From a virus: a stretch of 35,058 bases of DNA. The first letter of the stretch is position 1; each line of letters opens with the position of its first letter. Where the stretch lies: positions 1-35,058 of the IMG/VR virus record IMGVR_UViG_3300027899_000421. The stretch is one strand, 5' to 3'. The position numbers and the translations under genes are program-made. The notes beneath the pieces are model-generated. The model was not told where the DNA came from. It ran no database searches and saw only the letters and a program-made list of their open reading frames with translations. This document shows, one piece after another, positions 7,197 through 14,299 of the stretch.

Positions 7197-8335
7197 TATA
7201 TAACCCTCAATAAGATGGTGTCTGAATTGATACGGCCATTCATCTTAGTAGTTACTGTTGTAAGCTTACTAAGGATCTTTGCTAATTGCATTTTACCTCC
7301 ACCCATTACCTCAGCAATGGTTGCTGCAGGTTTACGTAAACCATTCTGTGCGCTGACTTCAGGATCCCATCCTTGAATACTCGTACCCTTTACACTAAAC
7401 CCACTAGAACCCGTTGCATAGTAAACACCAAGCTTTTTGTTCTTAGTGTTATAGATCCATAACTGATTTGCACCTACAATCTTAGTAGGATGGATACTTG
7501 TTAACTCGAGTTCAGGGAACTCTTGTAAGTATTGCATCTTAGCTACCTGAACTCCAGCTGGTTTCTCTTTACGTTTACGTGGCATACGATTTGCTTTTGC
7601 AGTCAATACCTGAGTTTCAGAGTCAGTAACAATAGATTCTACAAATGATTGGAATTTCTTGATTTGCACCTTTGATAGGAATGCATAACCTTCATTTAGG
7701 TCTTCATCATTACCTTCAAGCACTTCATTCAATTCTTTCAATAGTGGTTTATAGAATGCTGCAACCTTTTTAGTAACAGCAGACGATAAACCATTCTTGA
7801 TGGCGTACTCTTTAAAAGAGAATGAGGATGATTTGTTTTGTACAAACTTGTCAATCTCATAATCAATTTCAGCCATGTGTTTACGAGCAACTTCAGTTAC
7901 ACGGTCAAGTACACTTGGAGTTATAATGCCTAGTGCTTCAGCCACTTTCTTTTCCTCTAGTTTTTCTTCTAGTTTGTCGGTGTACTTGGCTTTGATTGTA
8001 GCAAGACGAGAATCGATTAGAGCCTTATGCTCATCAGACAAGTACTGTTCACGTACTACCAATCGCATTAGAGTTGCCAATTGGTTGGTCTCAAAATCAG
8101 ATGCAAGATTGAAGTACTTGATGTACTCATCTTTCTTAGATTTCTTGAGGTACTCAATACCGAACTTGGTTAACTTAGATGACTCCTCGTTGGCATTATA
8201 CCAATTAAGTGCCAACATTAAGTCTACCTTGTAGTTGTCTTTTGTAACAATAGGTTCACCCACACCACCACGCTGGGCAGCAAGTGCTTTATCTAGTTTT
8301 TCTCTTTTACGTTCAAGTTGTGCTTCTGTTGCCAT
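7196..8335 (-). CDS. Conserved T4-like marine phage protein (379 aa), function unknown
   Basis: The first two-thirds are charged and helical, with coiled-coil potential (KYTDKLEEKLEEKKVAEALG region). A basic patch ANRMPRKRKEKPAGV follows around residue 255. The C-terminal part is more globular, with blocks such as IYNTKNKKLGVYYA and FSVKGTSIQGWDPE. I recognise this architecture from uncharacterised proteins encoded beside rnh in T4-like cyanophages and pelagiphages. The basic linker suggests nucleic-acid contact. It is first in an early operon (promoter 8367-8396) with rnh, the DUF6433-like gene and fhs. Confidence 0.8.
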   Translation of the reverse strand: MATEAQLERKREKLDKALAAQRGGVGEPIVTKDNYKVDLMLALNWYNANEESSKLTKFGIEYLKKSKKDEYIKYFNLASDFETNQLATLMRLVVREQYLSDEHKALIDSRLATIKAKYTDKLEEKLEEKKVAEALGIITPSVLDRVTEVARKHMAEIDYEIDKFVQNKSSSFSFKEYAIKNGLSSAVTKKVAAFYKPLLKELNEVLEGNDEDLNEGYAFLSKVQIKKFQSFVESIVTDSETQVLTAKANRMPRKRKEKPAGVQVAKMQYLQEFPELELTSIHPTKIVGANQLWIYNTKNKKLGVYYATGSSGFSVKGTSIQGWDPEVSAQNGLRKPAATIAEVMGGGKMQLAKILSKLTTVTTKMNGRINSDTILLRVI

Positions 8336-8366
8336 GTTTTAGTCTCCTAGACTCGATTAAGATACT

Positions 8367-8396
8367 ATTATATAACGTAATCGAATTAATGTACAC
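8367..8396 (-). promoter_or_regulatory. Early-type phage promoter (copy 4)
   Basis: GTGTACATTAATTC (8396-8383), 10 nt, then TATAAT (8372-8367), 32 nt upstream of the 379-aa gene. It lies immediately after the stop codon (8399-8401) of the glycosyltransferase gene. Confidence 0.88.
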
Positions 8397-8398
8397 TA

Positions 8399-9058
8399 TT
8401 ATTTTGACTCATCACGATATTTTTCCCATAACGCTACTAAATCTTTCCTAGCATGTGGTGATTTTGGTTCTTTAAACCAAGCAGGAGCCCATGGTTGAGA
8501 AGACATTTTAGTAAAATGAAGTTGCCAAATATCTTCCTCTTTTAATTTTTCACCATCCAAACAATTCCATCTAGGATCAAGATTACAGATGAGTTCAGGT
8601 TTTGCCATTTTCTTAGATAGGATATGATGAATTGTGGGGATATTTTTCATATCAGAAATGGGTGGAATATATGCCTGTAACGCAGCGCAATCCATTAGCA
8701 TCACTGAGTACTCCATTTGCTTTCTCCAATGCACGTATCTTGCCTTAATGGGTTTATGATCCATGCCTTCATTAAACAGTACGGAGATATCCCTAAGATT
8801 TAACATATCTACATCAGTGAAAATTGCTTTACCCTTAAACCCGCATAACTCAGGAATAGCCCAACGGAATGCAGTAAATGGTGTAGCCCATTTAGAGGTA
8901 TCCCACCCGTACAGGGGTGACTCAGGATCACTTGATTGTCTTAACCAAATAATCTCTAAATCCTCTGTACAGTGTTTCCTTAGGGAGTACTCATAGGTAC
9001 GTTCTGCTTCAATATCATCACCATTAAATGATGATCCAATGAAAAGTTTAACCGGCAA
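8399..9058 (-). CDS. Putative glycosyltransferase, GT8-like (219 aa)
   Basis: The N-terminus (KLFIGSSFNGDDIEAERTYE) and the block GFKGKAIFTDVDMLNLRDIS carry a DxD motif (TDVDM), as in retaining nucleotide-sugar transferases of the GT8/glycogenin type. Later, DPRWNCLDGE and LHFTKMSSQPWAP resemble the C-terminal metal-binding HFT region. It probably adds a sugar to DNA, a virion protein or the host surface; the acceptor is unknown. The start is a TTG at 9058, overlapping the dsbA stop by 11 nt. No ATG is available until deep inside the domain. Confidence 0.75.
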   Translation of the reverse strand: MPVKLFIGSSFNGDDIEAERTYEYSLRKHCTEDLEIIWLRQSSDPESPLYGWDTSKWATPFTAFRWAIPELCGFKGKAIFTDVDMLNLRDISVLFNEGMDHKPIKARYVHWRKQMEYSVMLMDCAALQAYIPPISDMKNIPTIHHILSKKMAKPELICNLDPRWNCLDGEKLKEEDIWQLHFTKMSSQPWAPAWFKEPKSPHARKDLVALWEKYRDESK

Positions 9059-9302
9059 GGTTTACGATCTCTTCATAAAGAGTTTCAATCTCATCAAAGG
9101 CAGCAGACTCAACGTCCATGTTTTGTTTATAATAGATGTTTGCTAACTTACTAACGGTCTTCTTTGGTAACTCAAAAGACTCAGATAAGTCTGCAACTAT
9201 TTCCTTAATGAGATCATTTTCTGCAGCAATGCGGGTTTTACTATTGCTAATTTCCTGCAAGGCGCTTTTGAATTTCTTACGGTCTACTTCATTACTAATC
9301 AT
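9048..9302 (-). CDS. dsbA: DsbA-like double-stranded DNA-binding protein (T4 dsbA homologue)
   Basis: T4 DsbA is an 89-aa dsDNA-binding protein that modulates late transcription. This 84-aa protein shares its layout: a Lys-rich N-terminal helix, KTRIAAENDLIKEIVADLSE, then LPKKTVSKLANIYYKQNMDV and a C-terminal acidic helix ending EIETLYEEIV. I use the ATG at 9302 with GGGAG upstream; the GTG at 9314 is part of that ribosome site. It is not the thiol-disulfide oxidoreductase of the same name. It lies within the small-gene early operon. Confidence 0.8.
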   Translation of the reverse strand: MISNEVDRKKFKSALQEISNSKTRIAAENDLIKEIVADLSESFELPKKTVSKLANIYYKQNMDVESAAFDEIETLYEEIVNLAG

Positions 9303-9304
9303 AA

Positions 9305-9586
9305 TTACTCCCACACTGAAAATGTTTTAACTGAGTCCCAACGAAAGGATCTCCATGCTTGCTTTTCTAGATCCCAAACTTTACACGCAGTTGGAGCAAC
9401 ATTGGTAACGCCTTCTGAGATAGTTTCAGGTTTTTCTTTAACTGGAGTGACTGCGGGGATAAGGTTTTCCGCAAGAGTGCACAACATTTTTCGTTCAGTA
9501 CCATCTGCTTTTGTGAATTCAACTAAAACTCCTTTGTTATCGTTATCATATAATACTGCTAATACATCTTCAACCACAACTGACAT
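9305..9586 (-). CDS. SH3-barrel-type phage protein (93 aa)
   Basis: The pattern VLVEFTKADGTERKMLCTL near residue 20-38 and a C-terminal VWDLEKQAWRSFRWDSVKTF block match a small family in T4-like phages often annotated as an SH3 beta-barrel fold protein. The fold is small and basic, plausible for binding nucleic acid or a protein partner. The middle is a proline-rich linker. It is coupled by one-base overlap to the preceding 57-aa gene and lies upstream of dsbA. Confidence 0.75.
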   Translation of the reverse strand: MSVVVEDVLAVLYDNDNKGVLVEFTKADGTERKMLCTLAENLIPAVTPVKEKPETISEGVTNVAPTACKVWDLEKQAWRSFRWDSVKTFSVWE

Positions 9587-9759
9587 TACGCAGCCTCCTT
9601 CTCTCTCTTAGAAGTCAATGCTTTCTTTTTAGCTGCAGCGTAATCTAGCTCAGCACTAATCATAGCATTCTTGAATAACCTGCGTTCTTCTTTATCAAGA
9701 ATAGTTGACAGGATTTTCTTGATTGGTTTACTTAGGTTGAAATTACTATCTGCTTTCAT
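9586..9759 (-). CDS. Small basic helical protein (57 aa)
   Basis: An open frame from ATG at 9759 to TAA at 9586-9588 encodes 57 residues (MKADSNFNLSKPIKKILSTI at the start). It is strongly helical and Lys/Arg-rich (KEERRLFKNAMISAELDYAA, then AKKKALTSKREKEAA). A good ribosome site (AGGAG) precedes the ATG, and the stop overlaps the next start (TAATG). It looks like a small DNA- or RNA-binding protein, similar in style to short conserved phage proteins. Function unknown. Confidence 0.7.
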   Translation of the reverse strand: MKADSNFNLSKPIKKILSTILDKEERRLFKNAMISAELDYAAAKKKALTSKREKEAA

Positions 9760-9768
9760 TTGTTTCTC

Positions 9769-9975
9769 CTAGATGATAAGACCTAAGGCATAGATTGCCA
9801 ATAGACCAAGATTAACGACAAATAATTGTTTGTCCTTGACACGCATTGCCCAGATCAACCAGATGGCTGAGGCTAGATTCAATACGTAGATGTTTAGAGG
9901 GGTAACTTGGAGACTCGTTAGAAGAGCTCCGTAGAGGGTAACTGCAGTAGCAGTCCATTTGATTGCATTATTCAT
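9769..9975 (-). CDS. Small three-helix membrane protein (68 aa)
   Basis: Three hydrophobic segments are visible: residues 6-24 (around TATAVTLYGALLTSL), 27-44 (LNIYVLNLASAIWLIWA) and 50-68 (LFVVNLGLLAIYALGLII), joined by a short basic turn (MRVKDKQ). The sequence resembles a small conserved marine-phage membrane protein (DUF6552-like, from memory). Its start overlaps the preceding 45-aa gene by 8 nt. The role is unknown; it could alter the inner membrane or be holin-like, but nothing here proves it. Confidence 0.75.
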   Translation of the reverse strand: MNNAIKWTATAVTLYGALLTSLQVTPLNIYVLNLASAIWLIWAMRVKDKQLFVVNLGLLAIYALGLII

Positions 9976-10105
9976 TGTAAAAGCACCATATAGTTGAAAA
10001 GCGCTTTGTGTCAGCGAAGCGACTAGCGGTTTCTAAATCATCAAACCACATAAAGAATTCTCCATCGCCTGCACCTTGATATTCAACTTTATATCTATTA
10101 CGCAT
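9968..10105 (-). CDS. Small hypothetical protein (45 aa)
   Basis: I start this protein at the ATG at 10105 (MRNRYKVEYQGAGDGEFFMW), which has GAGGAAG about 8 nt upstream and overlaps the previous gene's stop. Longer in-frame starts would lie wholly inside the preceding gene and are unlikely. The predicted peptide has a beta-alpha-beta character with aromatic residues (FFMWFDDLETASRFADTKRF) and resembles short phage proteins of unknown role. Confidence 0.65.
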   Translation of the reverse strand: MRNRYKVEYQGAGDGEFFMWFDDLETASRFADTKRFSTIWCFYNE

Positions 10106-10406
10106 AAGAAACTTCCTCACCTGTAAAAATATCAATAACGGTTTCACCAGCAAATGCAGCTTGCATTTCGAATTTTTCTTCGTCTGAGTAACCAAACTTA
10201 CGACGGTTAGAGATGTACTGTTCTAAGAAAGCATCGTCTTCTTTATTTTTGGTAGAGATGCTGTCATAAAGACATTCTGATGTGATGTAACCTGCAACAC
10301 ATAATTCAGCCAAGATATCTTTTGGTGGAACTGTGTCGTTTGAAACCCAACGAATAATGTTGTTATCCATGTAGGTATTTTCGAAATGTTGTTTTGCTGT
10401 TTTCAT
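10098..10406 (-). CDS. Hypothetical early protein (102 aa)
   Basis: The start is the ATG at 10406 (MKTAKQHFENTYMDNNIIRW), with AGAAGG upstream; the ATG at 10424 overlaps that ribosome site. The protein is acidic and mainly helical, with no signal peptide or membrane helix. It is the first gene behind an early promoter (10443-10472) and heads an operon of small proteins through dsbA to the GT8-like gene. Its leader ends AAATATATT before the ATG, as does that of the gene at 2586. Function unknown. Confidence 0.7.
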   Translation of the reverse strand: MKTAKQHFENTYMDNNIIRWVSNDTVPPKDILAELCVAGYITSECLYDSISTKNKEDDAFLEQYISNRRKFGYSDEEKFEMQAAFAGETVIDIFTGEEVSYA

Positions 10407-10442
10407 AATATATTTCCTTCTCATTTATTTAATTTATAAGTA

Positions 10443-10472
10443 ATTATAAGCTAAATACGAATTAATGTACAC
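10443..10472 (-). promoter_or_regulatory. Early-type phage promoter (copy 5)
   Basis: GTGTACATTAATTC (10472-10459), 10 nt, then TATAAT (10448-10443), 37 nt upstream of the ATG at 10406. It lies 13 nt beyond the stop of the 57-aa gene. Confidence 0.88.
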
Positions 10473-10485
10473 TGTTATTTGCAAA

Positions 10486-10659
10486 TTAATACGTTTCTTT
10501 TACTATGTAATACACATCTAAAGGATACTTTTCTTTGAATTCTTCTGTTGAAATGTAAGCATTTAATTCTGCCATCTTGAAGAACTTTCTTGATTCAGAC
10601 GTAATATGTGTCTTTTTATTTACCACACTTAAATACACTGAAGTTGCTTTGCCGGCCAT
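10486..10659 (-). CDS. Small early protein (57 aa)
   Basis: An open frame from ATG at 10659 to TAA at 10486-10488 encodes 57 residues, beginning MAGKATSVYLSVVNKKTHIT and ending YPLDVYYIVKETY. AAGGA lies upstream of the ATG. It is flanked by two early-type promoters, so it forms a single-gene early unit. The mixed beta/alpha, basic composition fits a small regulatory or host-takeover protein, but I see no recognisable family. Confidence 0.75.
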   Translation of the reverse strand: MAGKATSVYLSVVNKKTHITSESRKFFKMAELNAYISTEEFKEKYPLDVYYIVKETY

Positions 10660-10686
10660 ATTGATTCCTTTATCAATTAAAGATAC

Positions 10687-10716
10687 ATTATAACATACTA
10701 CTCAATTAAAGTACAC
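10687..10716 (-). promoter_or_regulatory. Early-type phage promoter (copy 6)
   Basis: GTGTACTTTAATTG (10716-10703), 10 nt, then TATAAT (10692-10687), 28 nt upstream of the ATG at 10659. It starts at the base next to the stop codon of the S11 peptidase gene (10717-10719). Confidence 0.87.
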
Positions 10717-11439
10717 CTATATCTGTGAAATAAATTCTGCTTCTGGAATTCTTGTTCTAGGACTTTTAGATCCTAGCACCACCACTATGCGTTTTCCCTT
10801 ATCAGTATTCATAGACATAACGATACACCCACCTGCTTTGCGGGTCCATCCAGTTTTACTTACTTGGATGTTGTGAGTATTTCCTATAAGAGGATTGGTG
10901 TTTTTGAATACAAACCATTTGTGTTTGATTTTTATTTCTATTGCGGAATTTTGAGTTATATCGATGAGTTCTGGATGTTTTTCTGCTTCTTGTACTAGTA
11001 GTATTAATTCATTTGCTGTAGAGACATTGCGTCTATCAAGACCAGTTGAATCATATACTTTACTTTTACCCATTCCTAGTGTTTGCAATTTACTATTCAT
11101 ATTAGAAATGCACGATTTATATCCACTAGGATAGGTTCTACATAATAAATCCGCGGCGGTATTATTACTTCTAACCATTGCCATAGTCATTAATTCTCTT
11201 CTAGAGATAGAACCAAAGGCATCTGTATCTACCTTATCATCTAAATTTACATTAGATTCAAGCACCACTATAGAAGTCAAAAGCTTTGTAATACTAGCAA
11301 TAGTACGAACTTTATCGGGATTTTCTGAAGCTAATACAATACCATGCTCATCAGTAACCAACCACGATTTAGCAGTTAGATTTAATGAATAAGCATTAGT
11401 ACTTATTAGCAACAACAAACATATCAATAAACGATCCAT
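10717..11439 (-). CDS. Secreted D-alanyl-D-alanine carboxypeptidase/endopeptidase (peptidase S11, PBP7-like)
   Basis: S11 enzymes cut D-Ala-containing peptide bonds in peptidoglycan in the periplasm. All three catalytic motifs are present: SITK (in VRTIASITKLL, near residue 50), SNN (in AMVRSNNTAADLL), and KTG (in IQVSKTGWTRKAGG). An N-terminal hydrophobic signal (MDRLLICLLLLISTNAYS) directs export. At 240 aa it is short and lacks the C-terminal PBP5-type domain, so PBP7-like endopeptidase activity is more likely. I use the ATG at 11439; a GTG at 11454 is also in frame and neither has a clear ribosome site. It ends the curli-like block, and could open peptidoglycan for pore assembly or aid lysis. 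Confidence 0.9.
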   Translation of the reverse strand: MDRLLICLLLLISTNAYSLNLTAKSWLVTDEHGIVLASENPDKVRTIASITKLLTSIVVLESNVNLDDKVDTDAFGSISRRELMTMAMVRSNNTAADLLCRTYPSGYKSCISNMNSKLQTLGMGKSKVYDSTGLDRRNVSTANELILLVQEAEKHPELIDITQNSAIEIKIKHKWFVFKNTNPLIGNTHNIQVSKTGWTRKAGGCIVMSMNTDKGKRIVVVLGSKSPRTRIPEAEFISQI

Positions 11440-11444
11440 ATAGT

Positions 11445-11474
11445 ATAATAACACTAAAAAGATTTATTGTACAA
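11445..11474 (-). promoter_or_regulatory. Weak early-type promoter before the S11 peptidase
   Basis: TTGTACAATAAATC (11474-11461), 10 nt, then TATTAT (11450-11445). Spacing matches the strong copies exactly, but the boxes differ at several positions. The -10 box is only 5 nt from the ATG at 11439, so a transcript would be almost leaderless. Confidence 0.4.
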
Positions 11475-11475
11475 T

Positions 11476-13500
11476 TTATTTACTAGTTGCTCTAAAGGTA
11501 CCATCCCAGGATTCGGGTTTACCTTCTTCCATTCTTTCTATCATATTTTTGTAGTACTGTCTCATCTCAACAGGACCGTCTGCTGCTAGTTGCTTGGCTA
11601 GGAATATAGCACCTTCCCATTCACCCTCATAATAACCCATTAAATATTTCTTATGTAGTTTATAATGCTCAGGCTGATAGGTTGCAAGAGTGAATATCTT
11701 AACACCTTCAGTCTTACCCTTAACAGCAATGCAATCTAATTCAACCGTTGGGTATTCATCTTGAACTTGTTCTGCGGTTAAAGAACCAATAATCATTTTT
11801 ACACCATATGGTTTTGATTGGCCTTCTAATCTTGAAGCAAGGTTAACACTATCACCTAGGCAGGTGTAGTCAAAACGCTGACTAGAACCCATATTACCAA
11901 CCACAACAGTGCCTGTATTAATACCGAGTCCCATACCAAACGCAGGTATGCCCTCCTCTTTAATTTCTTTATTGAAATCATCTAAGCTCTCCATCATTTG
12001 TAATGCAGTTTTCACTGCCAATTTGGCATGATTTGGAGTATCTAATGGTGCATTCCAAAATGCCATTTGAGCATCACCAATATACTTATCTAGTGTACCC
12101 TCATTCTCTATAATCTTTGCTGTCATAGCGGTCATATAGCGATTCATAATCTTAGTTAGACCTTGTACATCCTTACCATAGTGTTCAGAGATCGTAGTAA
12201 ACCCACGAACATCAGTAAACATAATAGAAAGTTCTCTAGATTCACCACCAAGAGCCAATAATTCAGGATTCTTTTGTAACTTCTCAACCATTGCTGGTGA
12301 TAGGTAACTGCCGAATTGTTTCTTAATTTGTAATTTTTGATTTAATTCTGTTATAAACTTAACGGTAAATACGTGTGTATAAACCACAATAAGAGCAATA
12401 ATGGGAAACACAGAGTCAAGCAAGTAACTGTAACGATCGAACGCGAAAATACTACCATAATAACAACCAGCAATGATAGCAATAAAAGGAATGTAACCAT
12501 ATTTCCACCTTGTCAAATAAATTGCAACAATTGATAAAACAATAACTAATAAGATCTCTACACCATCAGACCAATCTGGTCTACTAATATTAGTACCAGT
12601 TATTAATGTATCTATAATGGTTGATTGTAGATGATGCGGATAGACCCCACCGGTGGGAGTTCCGACCGGGTTAGAAAGGCCTTTAGCTGTTGTTCCGAGA
12701 ATAACGGTAACTCCACCGAAGTCCTTTGGAAGATCAGCCAAAGAATATTGATTTGGCTTGGTTGACCAGTCCACCCAGATTCTTCCTTGAAGATCTGTCT
12801 CGACTTTTCTAAATTTGGGTATTCTGACCGCCTCAATACCAGACTCGTTGGACTTGACTTGAAAGCTGGGATCTCCGACTGCCACTCGCAAAGTCTCAAG
12901 GGCGATACTTGGGTACAGTAAGCCATTACTTGCAATGACCATAGGAACACGACGAGTGACACCATCAATTTCTGGAAGTACATTTACTACTCCAATCCCC
13001 GCTGCATTACTATTAATAGAATCTATATTAGGTAAAATGCTTGGGTAATTAACTGCAAAGTTAGATGCAGGTATTCCAATTTCTGAAACACCTGGACGGA
13101 ATGGAATTCCCTTCTGTTTATCAGTTGATCCTGCTTGAGGGAATACTACTGCGTATTTTTTTAAGACAGCAGTGAGCTTATCATCTTGTCCAAACCTATC
13201 ACGATCAGGAAGATAAAGGTTAGCAACGACCAACCCAGCGCCATGAGAATAAAGATCTTCAATAATGTTTGCATATTCGCCTCTCGGAAAAGGAAATTGA
13301 CCATATTTCTCTAAAGATTTATCGTCAATATTAACTACACTTACTTGAGTAGATGTAGTGGTTTGCTTACTAACAATTAGCGTATCAAAATAACGAAGAC
13401 GTACAGATTCTACAAATGAAGGATCTGACATTCTTAATGTTATTAATAAACATAATGTAAGTAGTGCTAACCACGGACTTAAAAGAACTTTCTTAAGCAT
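11476..13500 (-). CDS. CHASE2-domain transmembrane adenylate cyclase (class III)
   Basis: The protein (674 aa) has an N-terminal helix (about residues 8-24), a periplasmic CHASE2 sensor (about 28-310, with VVNIDDKSLEKYGQFPFPRG and GGVYPHHLQSTIIDTLI), three hydrophobic helices (about 315-385), and a C-terminal class III cyclase domain (about 420-600). Both metal-binding Asp are present (FTDVRGF and KYIGDAQMAFWNAP), as are the Lys of DKYIGD and the transition-state Asn and Arg (GDSVNLASRLEG). It should be catalytically competent and make cAMP from ATP, probably as a dimer, in response to an envelope signal. It lies 15 nt from the nuclease gene. CHASE2 cyclases in bacteria often neighbour FecR-domain genes, as here. 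I know of no characterised phage example. Confidence 0.93.
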   Translation of the reverse strand: MLKKVLLSPWLALLTLCLLITLRMSDPSFVESVRLRYFDTLIVSKQTTTSTQVSVVNIDDKSLEKYGQFPFPRGEYANIIEDLYSHGAGLVVANLYLPDRDRFGQDDKLTAVLKKYAVVFPQAGSTDKQKGIPFRPGVSEIGIPASNFAVNYPSILPNIDSINSNAAGIGVVNVLPEIDGVTRRVPMVIASNGLLYPSIALETLRVAVGDPSFQVKSNESGIEAVRIPKFRKVETDLQGRIWVDWSTKPNQYSLADLPKDFGGVTVILGTTAKGLSNPVGTPTGGVYPHHLQSTIIDTLITGTNISRPDWSDGVEILLVIVLSIVAIYLTRWKYGYIPFIAIIAGCYYGSIFAFDRYSYLLDSVFPIIALIVVYTHVFTVKFITELNQKLQIKKQFGSYLSPAMVEKLQKNPELLALGGESRELSIMFTDVRGFTTISEHYGKDVQGLTKIMNRYMTAMTAKIIENEGTLDKYIGDAQMAFWNAPLDTPNHAKLAVKTALQMMESLDDFNKEIKEEGIPAFGMGLGINTGTVVVGNMGSSQRFDYTCLGDSVNLASRLEGQSKPYGVKMIIGSLTAEQVQDEYPTVELDCIAVKGKTEGVKIFTLATYQPEHYKLHKKYLMGYYEGEWEGAIFLAKQLAADGPVEMRQYYKNMIERMEEGKPESWDGTFRATSK

Positions 13501-13515
13501 CTACTACTCCTTGTA

Positions 13516-14271
13516 TTACCAATCCTTCAAATTACCAGGCTTTGTTTCAAGTGCTTTCATATTAGTTGGTAATGTTGGAAAGAAATTAATTTTAGTATAA
13601 GATTCTAATTCAGCAATTGATACAACATAATCACCCATCGTTTTTGGATCAAGCTTTTCATTTGGGAACATGAATGCAATTGCTTTACCTGATTTTGGTT
13701 CTATAATAATCTTCCATACGAATGAAGGAATTAATACTCCCTTACCCATTGTTTTAGAATCTTTATCATATAACGTACCAGTTACTACATACACTTGACC
13801 ATACTTAGTTGCCCATGTACGTGTGTACTCTTCAAGATATTTCCAAATTCCACGGTTATTACCCGGAGATTGTGGCATCATATTAGTTAAAAAGAATGAT
13901 TCAGACATTACTTTAGAATCATATACAAAGTTTGCTGCAGGCGCCATATGGCCACGATCCAAACCTGCACCCTTATAATCTTCTAGTGTTGCTCTAAATT
14001 GTGCTGGTATTTCTGGATCTTCTCTGAAATCGTCCTTACGTCCTGCTGTTTTTACCGCAATATTGGAAGCTTTAATTGTTTCTACTACGTAGTCTGCACC
14101 TTTTGTATTGTAGTTATATTCAAGGGCATAACCAGTTTTACAAAGATATTGGTTGTTACCATCTTTAATAACAGGTGCACCATAAATTACATGTTGTGGG
14201 CATTTCGTGTCAATCGGATTTGCTAATACTAAATTTACAAATAATAAAAATACTAAACCTAATTTTTTCAT
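13516..14271 (-). CDS. Secreted DNA/RNA non-specific endonuclease (NucA/EndoG family)
   Basis: This is a beta-beta-alpha metal nuclease. The catalytic DRGHMAP motif is intact (GAGLDRGHMAPAANF, near residue 105-119), and the metal-ligand Asn segment follows (MMPQSPGNNRGIWKYLEEY). A clear signal peptide (MKKLGLVFLLFVNLVLA) predicts export to the periplasm or beyond. The length of 251 aa is normal. It sits between the FecR and cyclase genes in the curli-like block. A periplasmic nuclease could destroy incoming DNA of competing phages or scavenge nucleotides; both ideas are inference. Confidence 0.93.
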   Translation of the reverse strand: MKKLGLVFLLFVNLVLANPIDTKCPQHVIYGAPVIKDGNNQYLCKTGYALEYNYNTKGADYVVETIKASNIAVKTAGRKDDFREDPEIPAQFRATLEDYKGAGLDRGHMAPAANFVYDSKVMSESFFLTNMMPQSPGNNRGIWKYLEEYTRTWATKYGQVYVVTGTLYDKDSKTMGKGVLIPSFVWKIIIEPKSGKAIAFMFPNEKLDPKTMGDYVVSIAELESYTKINFFPTLPTNMKALETKPGNLKDW

Positions 14272-14299
14272 ACTATGTTCTCAGAGATTAAAGTTTTAT

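Noticed and set aside
12612-12983. Minus-strand frame of 123 codons inside the cyclase gene
   Set aside because: It is an alternative frame within the well-supported CHASE2 coding region.
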